A DNA stretch of 64,000 bases, taken from positions 12,418,001 to 12,482,000 of the forward strand of contig BSBN01001752.1 of the NCBI GenBank assembly GCA_027924645.1, read 5' to 3'. Below are positions 11,285 to 22,327 of the stretch, piece after piece (the first letter of the stretch is position 1; every line of letters starts with the position of its first letter). The DNA is from Cunninghamia lanceolata (taxonomy: Eukaryota > Streptophyta > Pinopsida > Cupressales > Cupressaceae). A model generated the notes under the pieces. It did not search any database. It was not told the origin of the DNA and saw only the letters and a program-made list of their open reading frames with translations. Made by a program: the position numbers and the translations under genes.

Positions 11285-11585
11285 TGTTAGAGTAATAGGT
11301 TAATTACTTAATTTATTTAATCATATTGATTAATTAATTAAGTCACCTTTACTTTATTTCATTTAAACTAAACTTAGGCACTTTAATAATTTATTATTAA
11401 TCCTAGGGTTCTCACTTTTAGGGTTTCGATCTCCTTTTATAATGATTGATCTTATTGTAGTTATTCTTTTTCATTAATTGCACCCATTTTATTGTGCAAA
11501 TACTCTCTTATGCTTTTTTCTCTGTAGAAGGTTAATCTTTGGCTTGTAGAAGATTCGTGTTTCAGGTTTATCATAAACTTCAACA
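11285..11585 (+). repeat. 5' LTR of the TRIM-like element
   Basis: It starts TGTTAGAGTAATAGG and ends CTTCAACA, followed at once by the primer site. It contains ccttttataatg at ~11433, a possible TATA region. Confidence 0.92.
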
Positions 11586-11596
11586 TGGTATCAAAG
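11586..11596 (+). promoter_or_regulatory. Primer-binding site, initiator tRNA-Met type
   Basis: tggtatcaaag matches the plant TGGTATCAGAG site except at one position, and it directly abuts the LTR end. Confidence 0.85.
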
Positions 11597-11800
11597 TGGA
11601 TCTACAACCTCCTTCTCAAATCCAAGAAAATTTTGCATATAGTCTTTTGTTGGGTGCTTTTTTGAGTAAAATCATCATTCTCATTGGATCTGGAGCAGCT
11701 GGAAAAGGTGGATTTATCTTTTGTTTCGCTGAACTTGGTCTGGGGAAGCCAGATCTGTGAAGGTTTCAAGAGTGCTTTTTATTAGGGATCCAACCTGAGA

Positions 11801-12195
11801 GCTTTTTTTGGAGCAGTTTCATGAAATTAGGCATAAATTTCTCATCCAAACTCTGTTTTTCGAAAACAAGATATTTCTGGAAAGAGGACTCAGAAACCCT
11901 ATTTGGGTATCTCTTAGTTTTTACATAAATGGCACGGATTTTGAGAAAAATAGATCACAATCCGCGTCTCTATTTTTAGCACTGCTTGTTTTTTTAGCTT
12001 TTTTTTGGAGCAGTTTCGCAAAATCGGGCATAACTTTCTCATACGAACTTTGTTTTTTGAAAACAAGATATTTATGAAAAGAGGACTCAGAAACCCTATC
12101 TGGGTATCTCTTTTTTTTAGAAATGGCAAGTATTTTGAGAAAAATAGATCACAATCTGCGTCTCTATTTTTAGCCTCTGCTTGCTTTTTTTGCCC
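11801..12195 (+). repeat. Tandem duplication, period 197 bp, inside the TRIM-like element
   Basis: The block starting gctttttttggagcagtttc occurs at ~11801 and again at ~11998, with shared inner words (gaaaacaagatattt, gaggactcagaaaccctat, aaaatagatcacaatc). A third, weaker echo begins near 12205. Open frames in this block are shadows of the repeat. Confidence 0.85.
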
Positions 12196-13029
12196 TTTCA
12201 AAGTAGTTTTGCGAAATCGGCTATAACTTGGGCATACGGTGTCCAAATTTCGAAAACAAATAGGTGTAGGAAAGCTAGTTCTAAGCACAATCCAGTGGTC
12301 TAGGTATTTTTTTGAAATTTTTTTGTTGGTGATATTTCTTTTTGCTGTGCAATTTCTCTTTTGTGTGTGACAGGTTTTCCTTCAGAATATCATCCGGGGC
12401 TTGTGGGATCTCAATCACAGATTCTAATAATCTTCTGTGTTTCCAGATGTAGTTCATGTCATATCCTCTCCTGGTTCTTCTTCTCTAATTGGGTAGACAA
12501 TTTCTGTTTTGGAGAAGACATATTTTCCCAGTATGAGGTCACTTGAGTTGCATTCAAAGGCACACATTTCGATATGGATTCCCTATTCATCCAAGATGTG
12601 GGAATGGATTCTACATTCACCAGTGGATCTATTTCTTCCAAAAGGGAGAAATGTTGTTTACAGGCAGTGGATTGGATTTTGTCTTCAAGATCTTTTCATT
12701 GGTTCTGGAGCTTCTTCTTGGAGGGGATTCATAGTCTCTTTTTGCTCTCTCTTATGGGGGGCATTTATGATTGTAATTTTGTGATGGATTCAGTTCTTGG
12801 GGAGTCTTAGTATTAGTCCTTCTTCCATCACATGTTCATGTACTTGTTTTTTCTCTCTTTTAGAGAGGAGTTTTTTTTCCCACAGGGTTTTTCTCCTTTT
12901 CTCCACCTTATGAGAGATTCTTGTTGTTCATGGGTACCTAACATAGCCTTGTAGCCCGGACCCATTCTTTGCTTTCATGCATTTAGTCCTTAATTTTTTT
13001 AGCTTCTCCCTAAGTTCATATTAGGGGGG

Positions 13030-13332
13030 TATTAGAGTAATAGGTTAATTACTTAATTTATTTAATCATATTGATTAATTAATTAAGTCACCTTTACTTT
13101 ATTTCACTTAAGCTAAACTTAGGCACTTTAATAATTTATTATTAATCTTAGGGTTCTCACTTTTAGGGTTTCGATTTCCTTTTATAAGGATTGATCTTAT
13201 TGTAATTATTCTTTTTCATTAATTGCATCCATTTTATTGTGCAAATACTCTCTTATGCTTTTTTCTCTGTAGAAGGTTAATCTTTGGCTTGTAGAATATT
13301 CTGGTGTTTTAGGTTTATCATAAACTTCAACA
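13030..13332 (+). repeat. 3' LTR of the TRIM-like element
   Basis: Copy of 11285-11585. Its first dinucleotide is TA instead of TG, a G-to-A transition. It ends CTTCAACA before the GATTT duplicate. Confidence 0.92.
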
Positions 13333-14501
13333 GATTTGTCTAGCATAATGGCAATGATAGATGCATCTAGGTCCAAGAAGAAACCTAGAACCTCGTCATC
13401 TATTATAAATGGTGCCTCAAAAGTCAAAATAGTTGAGATAGCCACTCCAATAATGAACAAGGATGATGGGGACTTGGTACCAGTAGATTATCAAATTACA
13501 ACTATCAACCTCGAGAAGTAAACAAGGGAGAAATAAATTTAGGGACTACAATCTATTATGTCTACCATTGTTTCAAGAATGGATAAGGATTTAAAAACTA
13601 AGAGGGAGCTTATAGAGCAAATAGATTTTTTAATTGTATATATCAAATAGATAGTTTCCCCATTCCAAGCAATTAATGGTTCCATTCCTCCTCCTATTAG
13701 ACTATCTCATAAGGAAACCTCGACTTTAGATAAGATGAAATGTGTTGCGAGAGAAATAGAAGGTTGGATGGAAGACTTATATGAACATGGATGTAAGGTC
13801 ATTGATGAAGCTATAGATTCTAGAGCCAGATTCAAAAGCCTAAAGGATAGGATTAAATGGTTAATGGATGACTGTTAGGAAGATTTTAGTACTAACCATC
13901 AGAATCTACCCCAGGAATGACATCTTATGCAAGATCGACCTGCAACTCCTCCTCAAAGAGAAGATACTTGACTAGGAGACTATCAACTAGCCATCACTTT
14001 GGGAAAAAATTATTAAATTTAGAAATGATTCGGTGGACAAGTATCTTATTGAGTTGAATGAAGTGAAAGAGGAAATTCTGAGTATACAAGTTGATATCCA
14101 AGAAGTGTTGGATGATTTAACAAGTTAATGTATTGATGATTATGATGATGATCTAAAGGACATTGATGAGCTTTAAAGATTAATTTCAAATAAATCCTCA
14201 CTACTATATTAGAGAAGACTCCTTACACCTTCGACTCAAATTCTATAGATGGGATGATGAAAATTAAAGCATCTCCTAGGGCATATGAGAAGACCGAGTC
14301 CAAAAGAATAGCCAAATATAATACCTTCCTTAGAACTTATGAGACTCTAAATGTTAGGTATTCTTTTGTAGATGAACCTTATATGGATGTGGTCAATTCT
14401 ACTCTCATTGTTTTGATGGAGTATAAAAGAAAAGAAGCTAAAAAGGCTAAGATCATCGTAGAGGACATTTCAAATGGAGAAGAGTCTAAGTACAGTCATT
14501 A
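13333..14501 (+). pseudogene. Right part of the long decayed ORF, unknown family
   Basis: Reading resumes at 13333 in exactly the frame left at 11284 once the inserted element and one TSD are removed. It runs to ~13975 in frame 1, then shifts (~13978-14220), and ends with a clean open stretch 14254-14501. Stops: about four TAA, five TAG and two TGA; the TAA/TAG sit in Gln-like settings. The protein is Lys/Glu/Asp-rich and helical (for example KTKRELIEQIDFLI, ~13599) with an acidic DDYDDDLKDIDEL (~14137). The last 80 codons contain a Tyr/Val-rich part and a KRKEAKKAK basic patch. No catalytic motif or known domain is recognised. Confidence 0.58.
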
Positions 14502-15465
14502 GTTTTGAACTTTATATTTTATATTTTTGTAATATTAGTGACTTTCAAAATTAGGTGTTGGCTACCTTTGGAGATGTATATTTTAAGTAATTTACTTTTT
14601 GTAAAAGGTGTCATATGAGGACAAAATGTATTGAAACTTTTTCCTTCTTGCTCAATATAGGATATAAGATTGTTAAAGATGGATGGAAGGAATTGCCCTA
14701 CCACCCAAGTGCCACAAATGTTTAATGCTTTGTAAATCTAGACCATTGGATGTAAATTAATCTTAGCTATTAAATCTTGTACTAAGTGTGTTTCCTTCCT
14801 CCATAAAAGGCGGCTCATTTTCTTTGATAAGGGTTGGAAATTGTTGATACTAGAGAAACTTCTCAATAAAAGATCTTTATATAGTGTTTTCCTTCATGGT
14901 TTCCAAACAAGTAGTTGAATGTTATATTGTTGATGCATGAATGGAATGAGTATTTTATGGATCTGGTGTTCATACCGCTGGTAGTTTGTTGATTGTAGAT
15001 TTCTATGTGTGGTTAGTCTAAGCACTTTCTTTATTCACATTATGGAGTATCTTATTAATCTATGTCAGTCATTGGATTTTTAATGGAGATCACTTTCATG
15101 ATTTGAAAACCTTCCATTAAGGATTGCACTATCCTTTGTGGAGTTGTAGTTTCTAGTTAAGCAAGGATTAGTTTTATTTCAGATCTATCCATTCATACAT
15201 CATGGAATGATATTGGAAATTCAAAATATAGGTCTTTCTAAAATTCTATATCTTTCTCTCCCTTGTCTTTTGATATTTGTTTATACAAGTGGTTAATTTA
15301 GGTTTAGATTTAGCATAAAATTCAAGCATCAAAGAAAAATTAAATATTTGATGGTTAAAACATTGTTTCCAATACATCATTTTCAAATTTAAAGTTAAGG
15401 AAACATCATCTCAAGAGTTAGGGTTTAACAATTTTCTAATTATTTGGGATCTAACCCTTTCTGTT
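14502..15465. other. Non-coding flank, nothing firm
   Basis: AT-rich, with ccataaaagg at ~14801, a TATA-like word followed by sequence that could be an LTR promoter region. No paired repeat was found to prove an LTR. Confidence 0.35.
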
Positions 15466-15677
15466 AGATTCCAGTAGGATTATATTTTACAGGCCCCTTG
15501 TTGGAACAACAATACACAATGAACATTGAGTTATCTTGCAAGGCCAAGACCTAGCTATCAAGACCTTGGGAAAGATTCTAGTAGGATTATATTTTGCAGG
15601 CCCCTTATTGGAACAACAATACACAATGAACACTAAGTTATCTTGCAAGGCCAAGACCGAGCTACCAAGACCTTGGG
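15466..15677 (+). repeat. Two tandem copies of a 107-bp unit
   Basis: The unit runs from agattc(c/t)agtaggattata to aagaccttgg; copies are 15466-15572 and 15573-15677 with a few, mostly transition, differences. A 76-codon minus-strand ORF here is a product of the repeat. Confidence 0.9.
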
Positions 15678-16499
15678 GTGATCGGTTTTCATTTCCATAA
15701 AACCATTTTCCTTTCAAGAAAGGTGGGATGTCATCTTAGATTTTTACTTGAGTTGAGAAGTGTGTTAAAACACCCATCAACAAGATGATCAAAGAATTTT
15801 TTAGGTGAGATACAAGAAGAACAAGGATCAAGACACAAAGGTGAGCAAGTGTTGAACTTTTTTAGAGCCCCAATAAACAAAGACATTAGTGCCCTTGTCT
15901 CTTTGATAACCTATAGGAGTTTCTTGACCTCACTGATGACCTACATGACACTCCTACAAGTGTCCTACAAGAGTGAATCTCCTACATGAATGTCAAAGCC
16001 TAATGTTGGTGTCCTAGTTGATTCCAAAAATATTAAAATTGCTTTGTGCCAAGTTCTAATATTTAAGGGATGTACATTTTCTACCTTTTCTCTCCTTTAC
16101 TAGTCCTTATCCCAACTATTTACATTTTGTTTGATTTAATTAAAAAAATCTACATGTGTTTGTATTCTCTATTGTATATTATTAGTACATTTCATATCTA
16201 CTTTAACTTGAACTAATGTATTGAAATAAAGGACCTATGTTAAATAGTTATTTCATTTACAAATTATAACAAACTAGGGTTCCCAAAATTAATTTTCAAG
16301 CAAGATGTAAGAGTGTAAGAAGTAGAATAGAGAATATGTTAAGAAAGAAGAGCTAGGATTATAAGAATAAAAATATATGTGATAAATTATTGTAATTACT
16401 ATTGATAATATAAATAAATAATTATTGAGAGTTATGCCTAGAGGCATAATTATAGTGGCAGCAAGGGGTGGAGTGTAATGGTGTGAGCATGTTAACAAA
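15678..16499. other. Non-coding, nothing recognised
   Basis: AT-rich DNA with a small local repeat at ~15930-15990 (cctacatgacactcctacaagtgtcctacaag style). No ORF is supported. Confidence 0.4.
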
Positions 16500-17790
16500 A
16501 ACTATTAAAGAGCCAACATATAAAAATAATTACATATTGTGTACATAAAAATAAAATATTGTGTATAAATATCTGCTAAGGAGTGGAGACAAAAAAATCC
16601 AGAGGAGTTATGTGGCATTAAGGGAATGATCGTGTACATAAAAATAAAATAATGTGTATAAAGATAAGTAGTACTCAAACATAAATTTGAGAAAAAAATC
16701 AAATCAAATAAAAACAGAGCAAATTGAATTGGGAGAAGAAGTTTAATGGATAAGGAGAGAAGTTTAAAAATAAAATAATGTGTATAAGGGGATGATTGTG
16801 TACATAAAAATAAAATAATGTGTATACATATATGTGAAGGAGTGGATTGTAATGGTATAAGGGTGTTAACAAAAACTATTAAAGAGCGGACATATAAAAA
16901 TAATTACATCGAGAGGAGTTATCTAGTGGCATTAAGGGGATGATTGTGTACATAAAAATAAAATAATGTGTATAAATATAAGTAGTACTCAAACATAAAT
17001 TTGAGAAAAAAAATCAAATCAAATAAAAACAAAGCAAATTGAATTGGGAGAAGAAGTTTAATGGATAAGGAGAGAAGTTTAAAAATAAAATAATGTATAT
17101 AAATATAAGTAGTACTCAAACATAAATTTGAGAAAAAAATTAAATCAAATCAACATATAAAAATAATTACATGGAGAGGAGTTATGTGGCATTAAGGGGA
17201 TGATTGTGTACATAAAAATAAAATAATGTGTATAAAGATAAGTAGTATTCAAACATAAATTTGAGAAAAAAATCAAATCAAATAAAAACACAGCAAATTG
17301 AATTGGGAAAAGAAGTTTAAAGGATAAGGAGAGAAGTTTAAAAATTAAATAATGTGTATAAGGGGATGATTGTGTACATAAAAATAAAATAATGTGTATA
17401 AATATATGGGAAGGAGTGGATTGTAATAGTATGAGGGTGTTAACAAAAACTATTAAAGAGCGGACATATAAAAATAATTGCATCGAGAGGAGTTATCTAG
17501 TGGCATTAAGGGGATGATTGTGTACATAAAAATAAAATAATGTGTATAAATATAAGTAGTACTCAAACATAAATTTGAGAAAAAAAAATCAAATCAAATA
17601 AAAACAGAGCAAATTGAATTAGGAGAAGTTTAATCAATAAGGAGAGAAGTTTAAAAATAAAATAATGTATATAAATATAAGTAGTACTCAAACATAAATT
17701 TGAGAAAAAAAAATAAATCAAATAAAGATAGAGCAAATTGAATTGGGAGAAGAAGTTTAATAGATAAGGAGAGAAGTTTAATTGGTAAGG
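16500..17790. repeat. AT-rich satellite-like array with 574-bp higher-order period
   Basis: The landmark agtagta(c/t)tcaaacataaa occurs at 16667, 16981, 17108, 17241, 17555 and 17680. Gaps are 314, 127, 133, 314 and 125, so two copies of a ~574-bp unit made of three sub-blocks are present. ttatgtggcattaagg (16609, 17182) and tctagtggcattaagg (16920, 17494) recur at the same 573-574 bp distance. The minus-strand ORFs rich in Tyr, Phe and Leu are by-products. Confidence 0.88.
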
Positions 17791-17859
17791 GCACTATGCA
17801 ACCGTTTTAGTAAATTATAATTTATTTAATATTTTTCTTACATAAACAAATCTTTGAAA

Positions 17860-18490
17860 ACCACTAAGAAAATTAACGGCAAGTAAATTTTTTATTTTAG
17901 TTTAATGAGAGCTAGGGTTAGTGTTATTCAATCTTTAAAAGCCAAAAGAAAATTAATATTTAGTTTAATGACCTTTATTTTAGATTTTTATTATGGGAAT
18001 TAATTCCTATAAAAAAAATTATAATTAAGTTTTTTCCATTAAAAACTAATTGTTAGAGCTAAGAATTGCTACATCTCACAAAGAAAAATAAGAAAATTAA
18101 CGGTAAGGTAAATTACTTTATTTTAGTTTAATGAGGGCTAGGGTTATAGTTCTTCAATCTTTAAAAGCCACAAAGAATTAATATATAGTTTAATGACTTG
18201 TTTTAAAATTTTACTATGGGAATTAATTCTATTAAAAAAATATAATTAAGTTTTGAGTATCATTTGGATTAAATTATTGAAAAAATTCCATCAAAAACTA
18301 ATTCTTAAAGCTAAGAATTGTCTTGCATCCCACAAAGAAAACTAATTGGAGGGTAAATTACTTTTTCAATATTTAAAAGATTAAATATTTTTACTATGGG
18401 AATTAATTCCATTAGACAATTATAATTAATTTTTTTGGTATCATTTAGATTAAATTAAAAACTAATTTTTAGGGTTCTTCAATCTTTAAA
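17860..18490. repeat. Three degenerate tandem copies, ~230-bp unit
   Basis: Shared words return in order: gaaaattaacgg, tttagtttaatgag, ctagggtta, aatctttaaa, tatgggaattaatt and ataattaagtttt. Copies start near 17865, 18092 and 18335 and differ by many small indels. Confidence 0.7.
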
Positions 18491-18592
18491 TGCAAATCTA
18501 TAAAGCAAATAAAATAACTATTTAATAAAACTAGCATTATATACTAATATGCATATATTTTAACTCCTCTATATATATATAGTAATAAATTA

Positions 18593-19076
18593 ATAAAATT
18601 ATTAAACTAGCATATATATCTTAAATACATCTATCTAAAAGACCCTGAGAAATATCAATCTTGAGGCACCTATATTAAAATTATCTATTCTCAATAACAA
18701 TTTTAATATAGGCGCCTCGAGAGTGATATCTTGACGTCTTTTAAATAGATGTATTTAAAATATCTATACTAGTAAATAATTAGAGTAGGAATTATGTTAT
18801 AAATACATAAGTGTGAAATGGAATGCCTTTTTCTTGAGGCACCTATATTAAAATTATCTATTCTCAATAACAATTTTAATATAGGCACCTCGAGAGAATC
18901 TTGAGGCGCCTCTATTAAAATTATCTATTCTCAATAACAATTTTAATATAGGCGCCTCCTCGAGAGTGATATCTTGACGTCTTTTAAATATATGTATTTA
19001 AAATATCTATACTAGTAAATAATTAGAGTAGGAATTATGATGTTATAAATACATAAGTGTGAAATGGAATGTCTTT
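18593..19076. repeat. Fold-back (hairpin) element with partial tandem duplication
   Basis: A palindromic core (arms gaggc(a/g)cctatattaaaatt and its reverse complement, 16-nt loop) occurs three times, near 18662, 18835 and 18900. Around the first core the arms extend outward to ~85 bp on each side (18593-18681 against 18700-18785), with some mismatch. The right arm plus ~100 bp of flank is repeated after the third core. This fits a MITE-like or foldback transposon. No clear target duplicate was found. Confidence 0.8.
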
Positions 19077-20392
19077 TTTACTATTAACTATTATGGTTAT
19101 TTCTAATCCTCTTTTATCTTGTAGTAGATCTAACTAAAATTTTAACATTTTAATATAAAAGAATTAATATTATTTTTTGGGTCAGTATAATTTGGATACT
19201 TAGTCATGATATTTGGATTTGATATATAGGGGAAAGGGGCCAGTAGTCACCCACCCTAACTTCGCGCGTGTCAAGCTCATACCTATACATATCAGAATTC
19301 GACGAATTTTTTGGGGTTTCTCCATATGCGACTGAAGAGCTTAAAGCTATTCTTTCAGCTTGTGGGTACTTATACATTTCACTCTACAATGTGTTATGTG
19401 CACAGGGGTCAAAAATGTGTGATTTCAACATGTCGCCCCATACAAGTGCAAGGATGTGCCAGTAACTACTCACCATCACCCCCAAAAAAAAACCACCCCT
19501 CCACTAAATAAGTTATACATTTGGTCCCTATTGTACTTAGGGTAGCTTTAAAAAAAAAATTAACACCCCACCTTAAATCAAGTTGGTGGGGCCTTCAAAC
19601 ATAATGGCCCCTTTGATAAAATATATGACACCCTATGATATTTTATATGACACATTTTTATTTCGGAAGCACATGCTAAGGTGAATGCGGTGGTGTGGAC
19701 GACAAACACAACGTGTTCTATTTTATTTCATTTGACGTCCGAATACATATTGAACAATACACCCAAAACCTAATCATTTTCGCACTTGTATCCAAATCCC
19801 TTTACAAACTTGTATCACAATCCCTTTACAATTAAACTCGTTTGATTTCATTTTTTATGTTCATGATAGGTAAATGAATTAATTGTTTGATCAAATCATT
19901 TTCGACAATTGATATAATGGAGGTAGTATCCTTGATCATGTATTATTATGGTTGTTTTGTGAATAACATTAATGATTTGATTTAGTAATTCTATCTTTAA
20001 TTGTTTTATCAATGCTTTTGATACTCTATGCCCAATTTCATTGAGGTAAATGGCCCAATTCACTTGATTTGTCATTTTGTTATATTTATGAATGATTTTG
20101 ATGCTTAGAGACACCATCCTATGCTTGGTTTGATATATATCAAATATTAATGTGAGATTTATAGAATTCTTAGTTACTTATACATCTACAATCACCTCTT
20201 CATAATCACAATATGATATCTTATGAGTAAAATTGTTGAGATTTGTGGGACTATTTATGAGATGGAATTGATGAGGTATTTGACAGCATATTAGTGATGT
20301 GATGATGGCCCCTTAATTTAGATCATTCCTACTAATTTCTTAAACTCCAAAATTAAACTTGCTAATTTATGTACCTCATAATTAATAAAGTT
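19077..20392. other. Intergenic DNA, no gene recognised
   Basis: Mostly AT-rich. A GC-richer patch at 19230-19510 has a 65-codon ORF without recognisable content. gtggggcc/ggcccc words near 19590-19615 suggest a small inverted repeat. Nothing is supported as a gene. Confidence 0.4.
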
Positions 20393-21561
20393 CAGCTCAT
20401 ATTTTGAAAAATTCTTATTCTAATTAAATGTGTTAGAGTGAATCAAAATAAAGCTTAAGTCACAAAATAAATTTATAAGACACACGGGAAAAACATCACA
20501 AGCAATTTTGATTCATTGAAAGAGAAAATGGAAAAGTGTCCAAGCCATTGTGAATAAGAAATGAGACCACAAAATGATCTAATCATCATGTGTATGGGGT
20601 TTTGTGAGTTATTTTGCGGCAATCATATACTTTATGTCAGAACTTGATCAGGATAGTAAATCTATTATAATTTATCTTGCTCTAAAAGTTTTGGGGGAAA
20701 ATTTGAAGACCTACATTAGAGTTCATAAGAAGAAGAGTAGTCGTAGCACCCCACTTTTAGAACCTAATGAATAGTTATTAGACTCCTCATTCAAATAAGA
20801 AAACACAAAGTGTATAAGGAAAAATATGTCCGAACAAGAGTTAAAGAGCTCAACATTCATGTTCTATAGCCTAATTTGGTTGTAGGAAATATAGAAAAGC
20901 AAAAGCTAGAAAAATAAATAATACTTTTGCAATGATACCTCTTTGTGCAAATTTGAGTAGTGATACCTCTCCTCAATTTAGTTCATATTTTGGAAGATTA
21001 TTCTTCGAATTAAAATGTGTTAAGAGTGAATCAAAACAAAGCTTAAGTCACAAAATACAATCTATATGACACATGGAAAAACATCACTAGTAATTTTGAT
21101 TCTTTGAAAGAGAAAATACAAAAGTGTCTAAACAATTGTAAATAAAAAATAAGACCACGAAATTATAATCATCATAAATATAAAACTTTATGAGTTATCC
21201 TTTGTGACAATCATATATAAGAACTTGATTATAATAGTAAATCTATTTTAAATAGTGCTCCAAAATAAGAACTAGTAAATTTAGTATAAATAGTGCTCCA
21301 AAAACTTTGGAGGAAAATTTTAAAGACCTACATTGGAATTCATAATCCGAAAATTTGCACAAACATTAGAAGAGGAGTAGCATTGCACCCATTTTTTTAA
21401 CCTAATGAACAATTATAGGACCCCTCGCTCAAATAAGAAAAAACATAGTGTAGAAAGAAAATATGTCCGAACAAGAGTTAAAAAGCTCAGTAGTTCATCT
21501 TGTATAGCCTAATTCGGTTGTATGAAACATTAGAAAAGCAAAAGCTGGAAAAAGAAATAAT
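20393..21561 (+). repeat. Tandem duplication (~586-bp unit) leading into the ADA1 promoter/leader
   Basis: 20393-20930 and 20979-21561 are collinear diverged copies. Shared markers: aagcttaagtcacaaaat, tttgattc(a)ttgaaagagaaaat, tatgtccgaacaagagttaa, tatagcctaatt(t/c)ggttgta and gaaaagcaaaagct. The second copy runs straight into the likely 5' leader of the ADA1 gene. Within copy two, a small block (aaatagtgctccaaaa) is doubled at ~21253 and ~21290. Confidence 0.85.
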
Positions 21562-21850
21562 AGGAAGGAAGCAAAGGGGGAAAACAAGACGAAGAGTCGG
21601 AGGAGTATTATTATGCAGCCGCAGAAGAAGAAGGAGAGCAGTAACAGCGATCGAGAAGCAGAAGCAGAAGAAGCAGCTGCTTGGTATGGTGTCATGTCGG
21701 GAATCTCCACGAAGTTCGGAGGAACGACATAATTTCAGGTTTTGCCATCACTAGAACAGATTTTAGTACAATTGAGTTGGGGTTGTAGTGGGCAGACCAA
21801 ATTGGGTGATTTTCTGTTCAGAAATATGGTCTTCTGGGAGCTCAAAAGAG

Positions 21851-22132
21851 GTATGATTTTCACATATATTTATGTATTTCGGGAGCTTCTTCAGTTTGAA
21901 TGATTTGTGAGTGCGACAGAATTACTACTGCAAATGGGTTTTTTGTTGGTCTTCTCGTATTGAATTGGGTATTTATGTTTTTCCAAGTAGCAGATCCATA
22001 TTGACCTCAATACAATACAGTTCAATACAATACCCAAAAAAAAAAGAAGAAAAAACACCCAGTAGGAACAGCAGCAGAAGCAAGGGAAAATTTCATAACG
22101 TCAAGACTGGGTTTTTTTTTTTTTTTGTTCAG
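21851..22132 (+). other. Predicted intron in the 5' leader of ADA1
   Basis: A strong donor (aaagag|GTATGA at 21851) and a strong acceptor (a T-run of 16, then gttcAG ending at 22132) bound 282 bp. Splicing would join leader exon 1 (from about 21500) to exon 2 with the start codon. This is inference from splice motifs only. Confidence 0.4.
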
Positions 22133-22164
22133 TAGGGTGTTGTGAAGTAGGGGAGTATTTTGGG

Positions 22165-22206
22165 ATGCCGGTTTCAATTTTGGGGTTTATTGGGCAATTG
22201 CAGTAG
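22165..22206 (+). promoter_or_regulatory. Upstream ORF (13 codons) in ADA1 leader
   Basis: ATG at 22165 in the context ggg-atg-cc and stop TAG at 22204-22206. It lies in the predicted second leader exon, 122 bp before the main ATG, and would lower main-ORF translation unless reinitiation occurs. Confidence 0.45.
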
Positions 22207-22308
22207 CAACTATAATTAACCCTAATTTCAGAAGAAACAGGGGTGGGTTAACTGGTAGTTGTTGGCGTGGTACTTGAAAGTTATAATCTGTGAAACCCAG
22301 TTGCTTGT

Positions 22309-22320
22309 ATGGCATATTAA
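22309..22320 (+). promoter_or_regulatory. Minimal upstream ORF (ATG GCA TAT TAA)
   Basis: A three-codon uORF ends 7 bases before the main ATG at 22328. With the 13-codon uORF it suggests translational damping of ADA1. Confidence 0.45.
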
Positions 22321-22327
22321 TATTGAA

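Larger units (their letters stand above)
11285..13332 (+). mobile_element. Complete non-autonomous LTR retrotransposon (TRIM-like, 2048 bp)
   Basis: Two ~302-bp LTRs (11285-11585 and 13030-13332) differ at about 11 positions plus a 2-bp indel. GATTT flanks both sides (11280-11284, 13333-13337). A primer site tggtatcaaag starts at 11586 and fits initiator tRNA-Met. A purine tract aggggggt ends at 13030. The 1.44-kb inside codes for nothing recognisable, so copying would need another element's enzymes. It sits inside the long decayed ORF; removing it with one TSD restores the reading frame. Confidence 0.93.

Noticed and set aside
9782..14220. Alternative genetic code (UAR=Gln) as the main explanation
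   Set aside because: The ADA1 gene and the calibrated pseudogenes use the standard code, surviving CAG is scarce in a CHG-like manner, and the ORF also has frameshifts and a TRIM insertion, so it is a dead repeat. Kept only as an alternative in findings.
16289..17483. Minus-strand ORFs rich in Tyr/Phe/Leu (possible membrane proteins)
   Set aside because: They repeat with the satellite unit and arise from its composition.
21500..21754. 84-codon ORF upstream of ADA1, Lys/Arg-rich
   Set aside because: It lies in the likely leader next to a duplicated region; purine-rich composition explains it, and an antisense ORF overlaps it.
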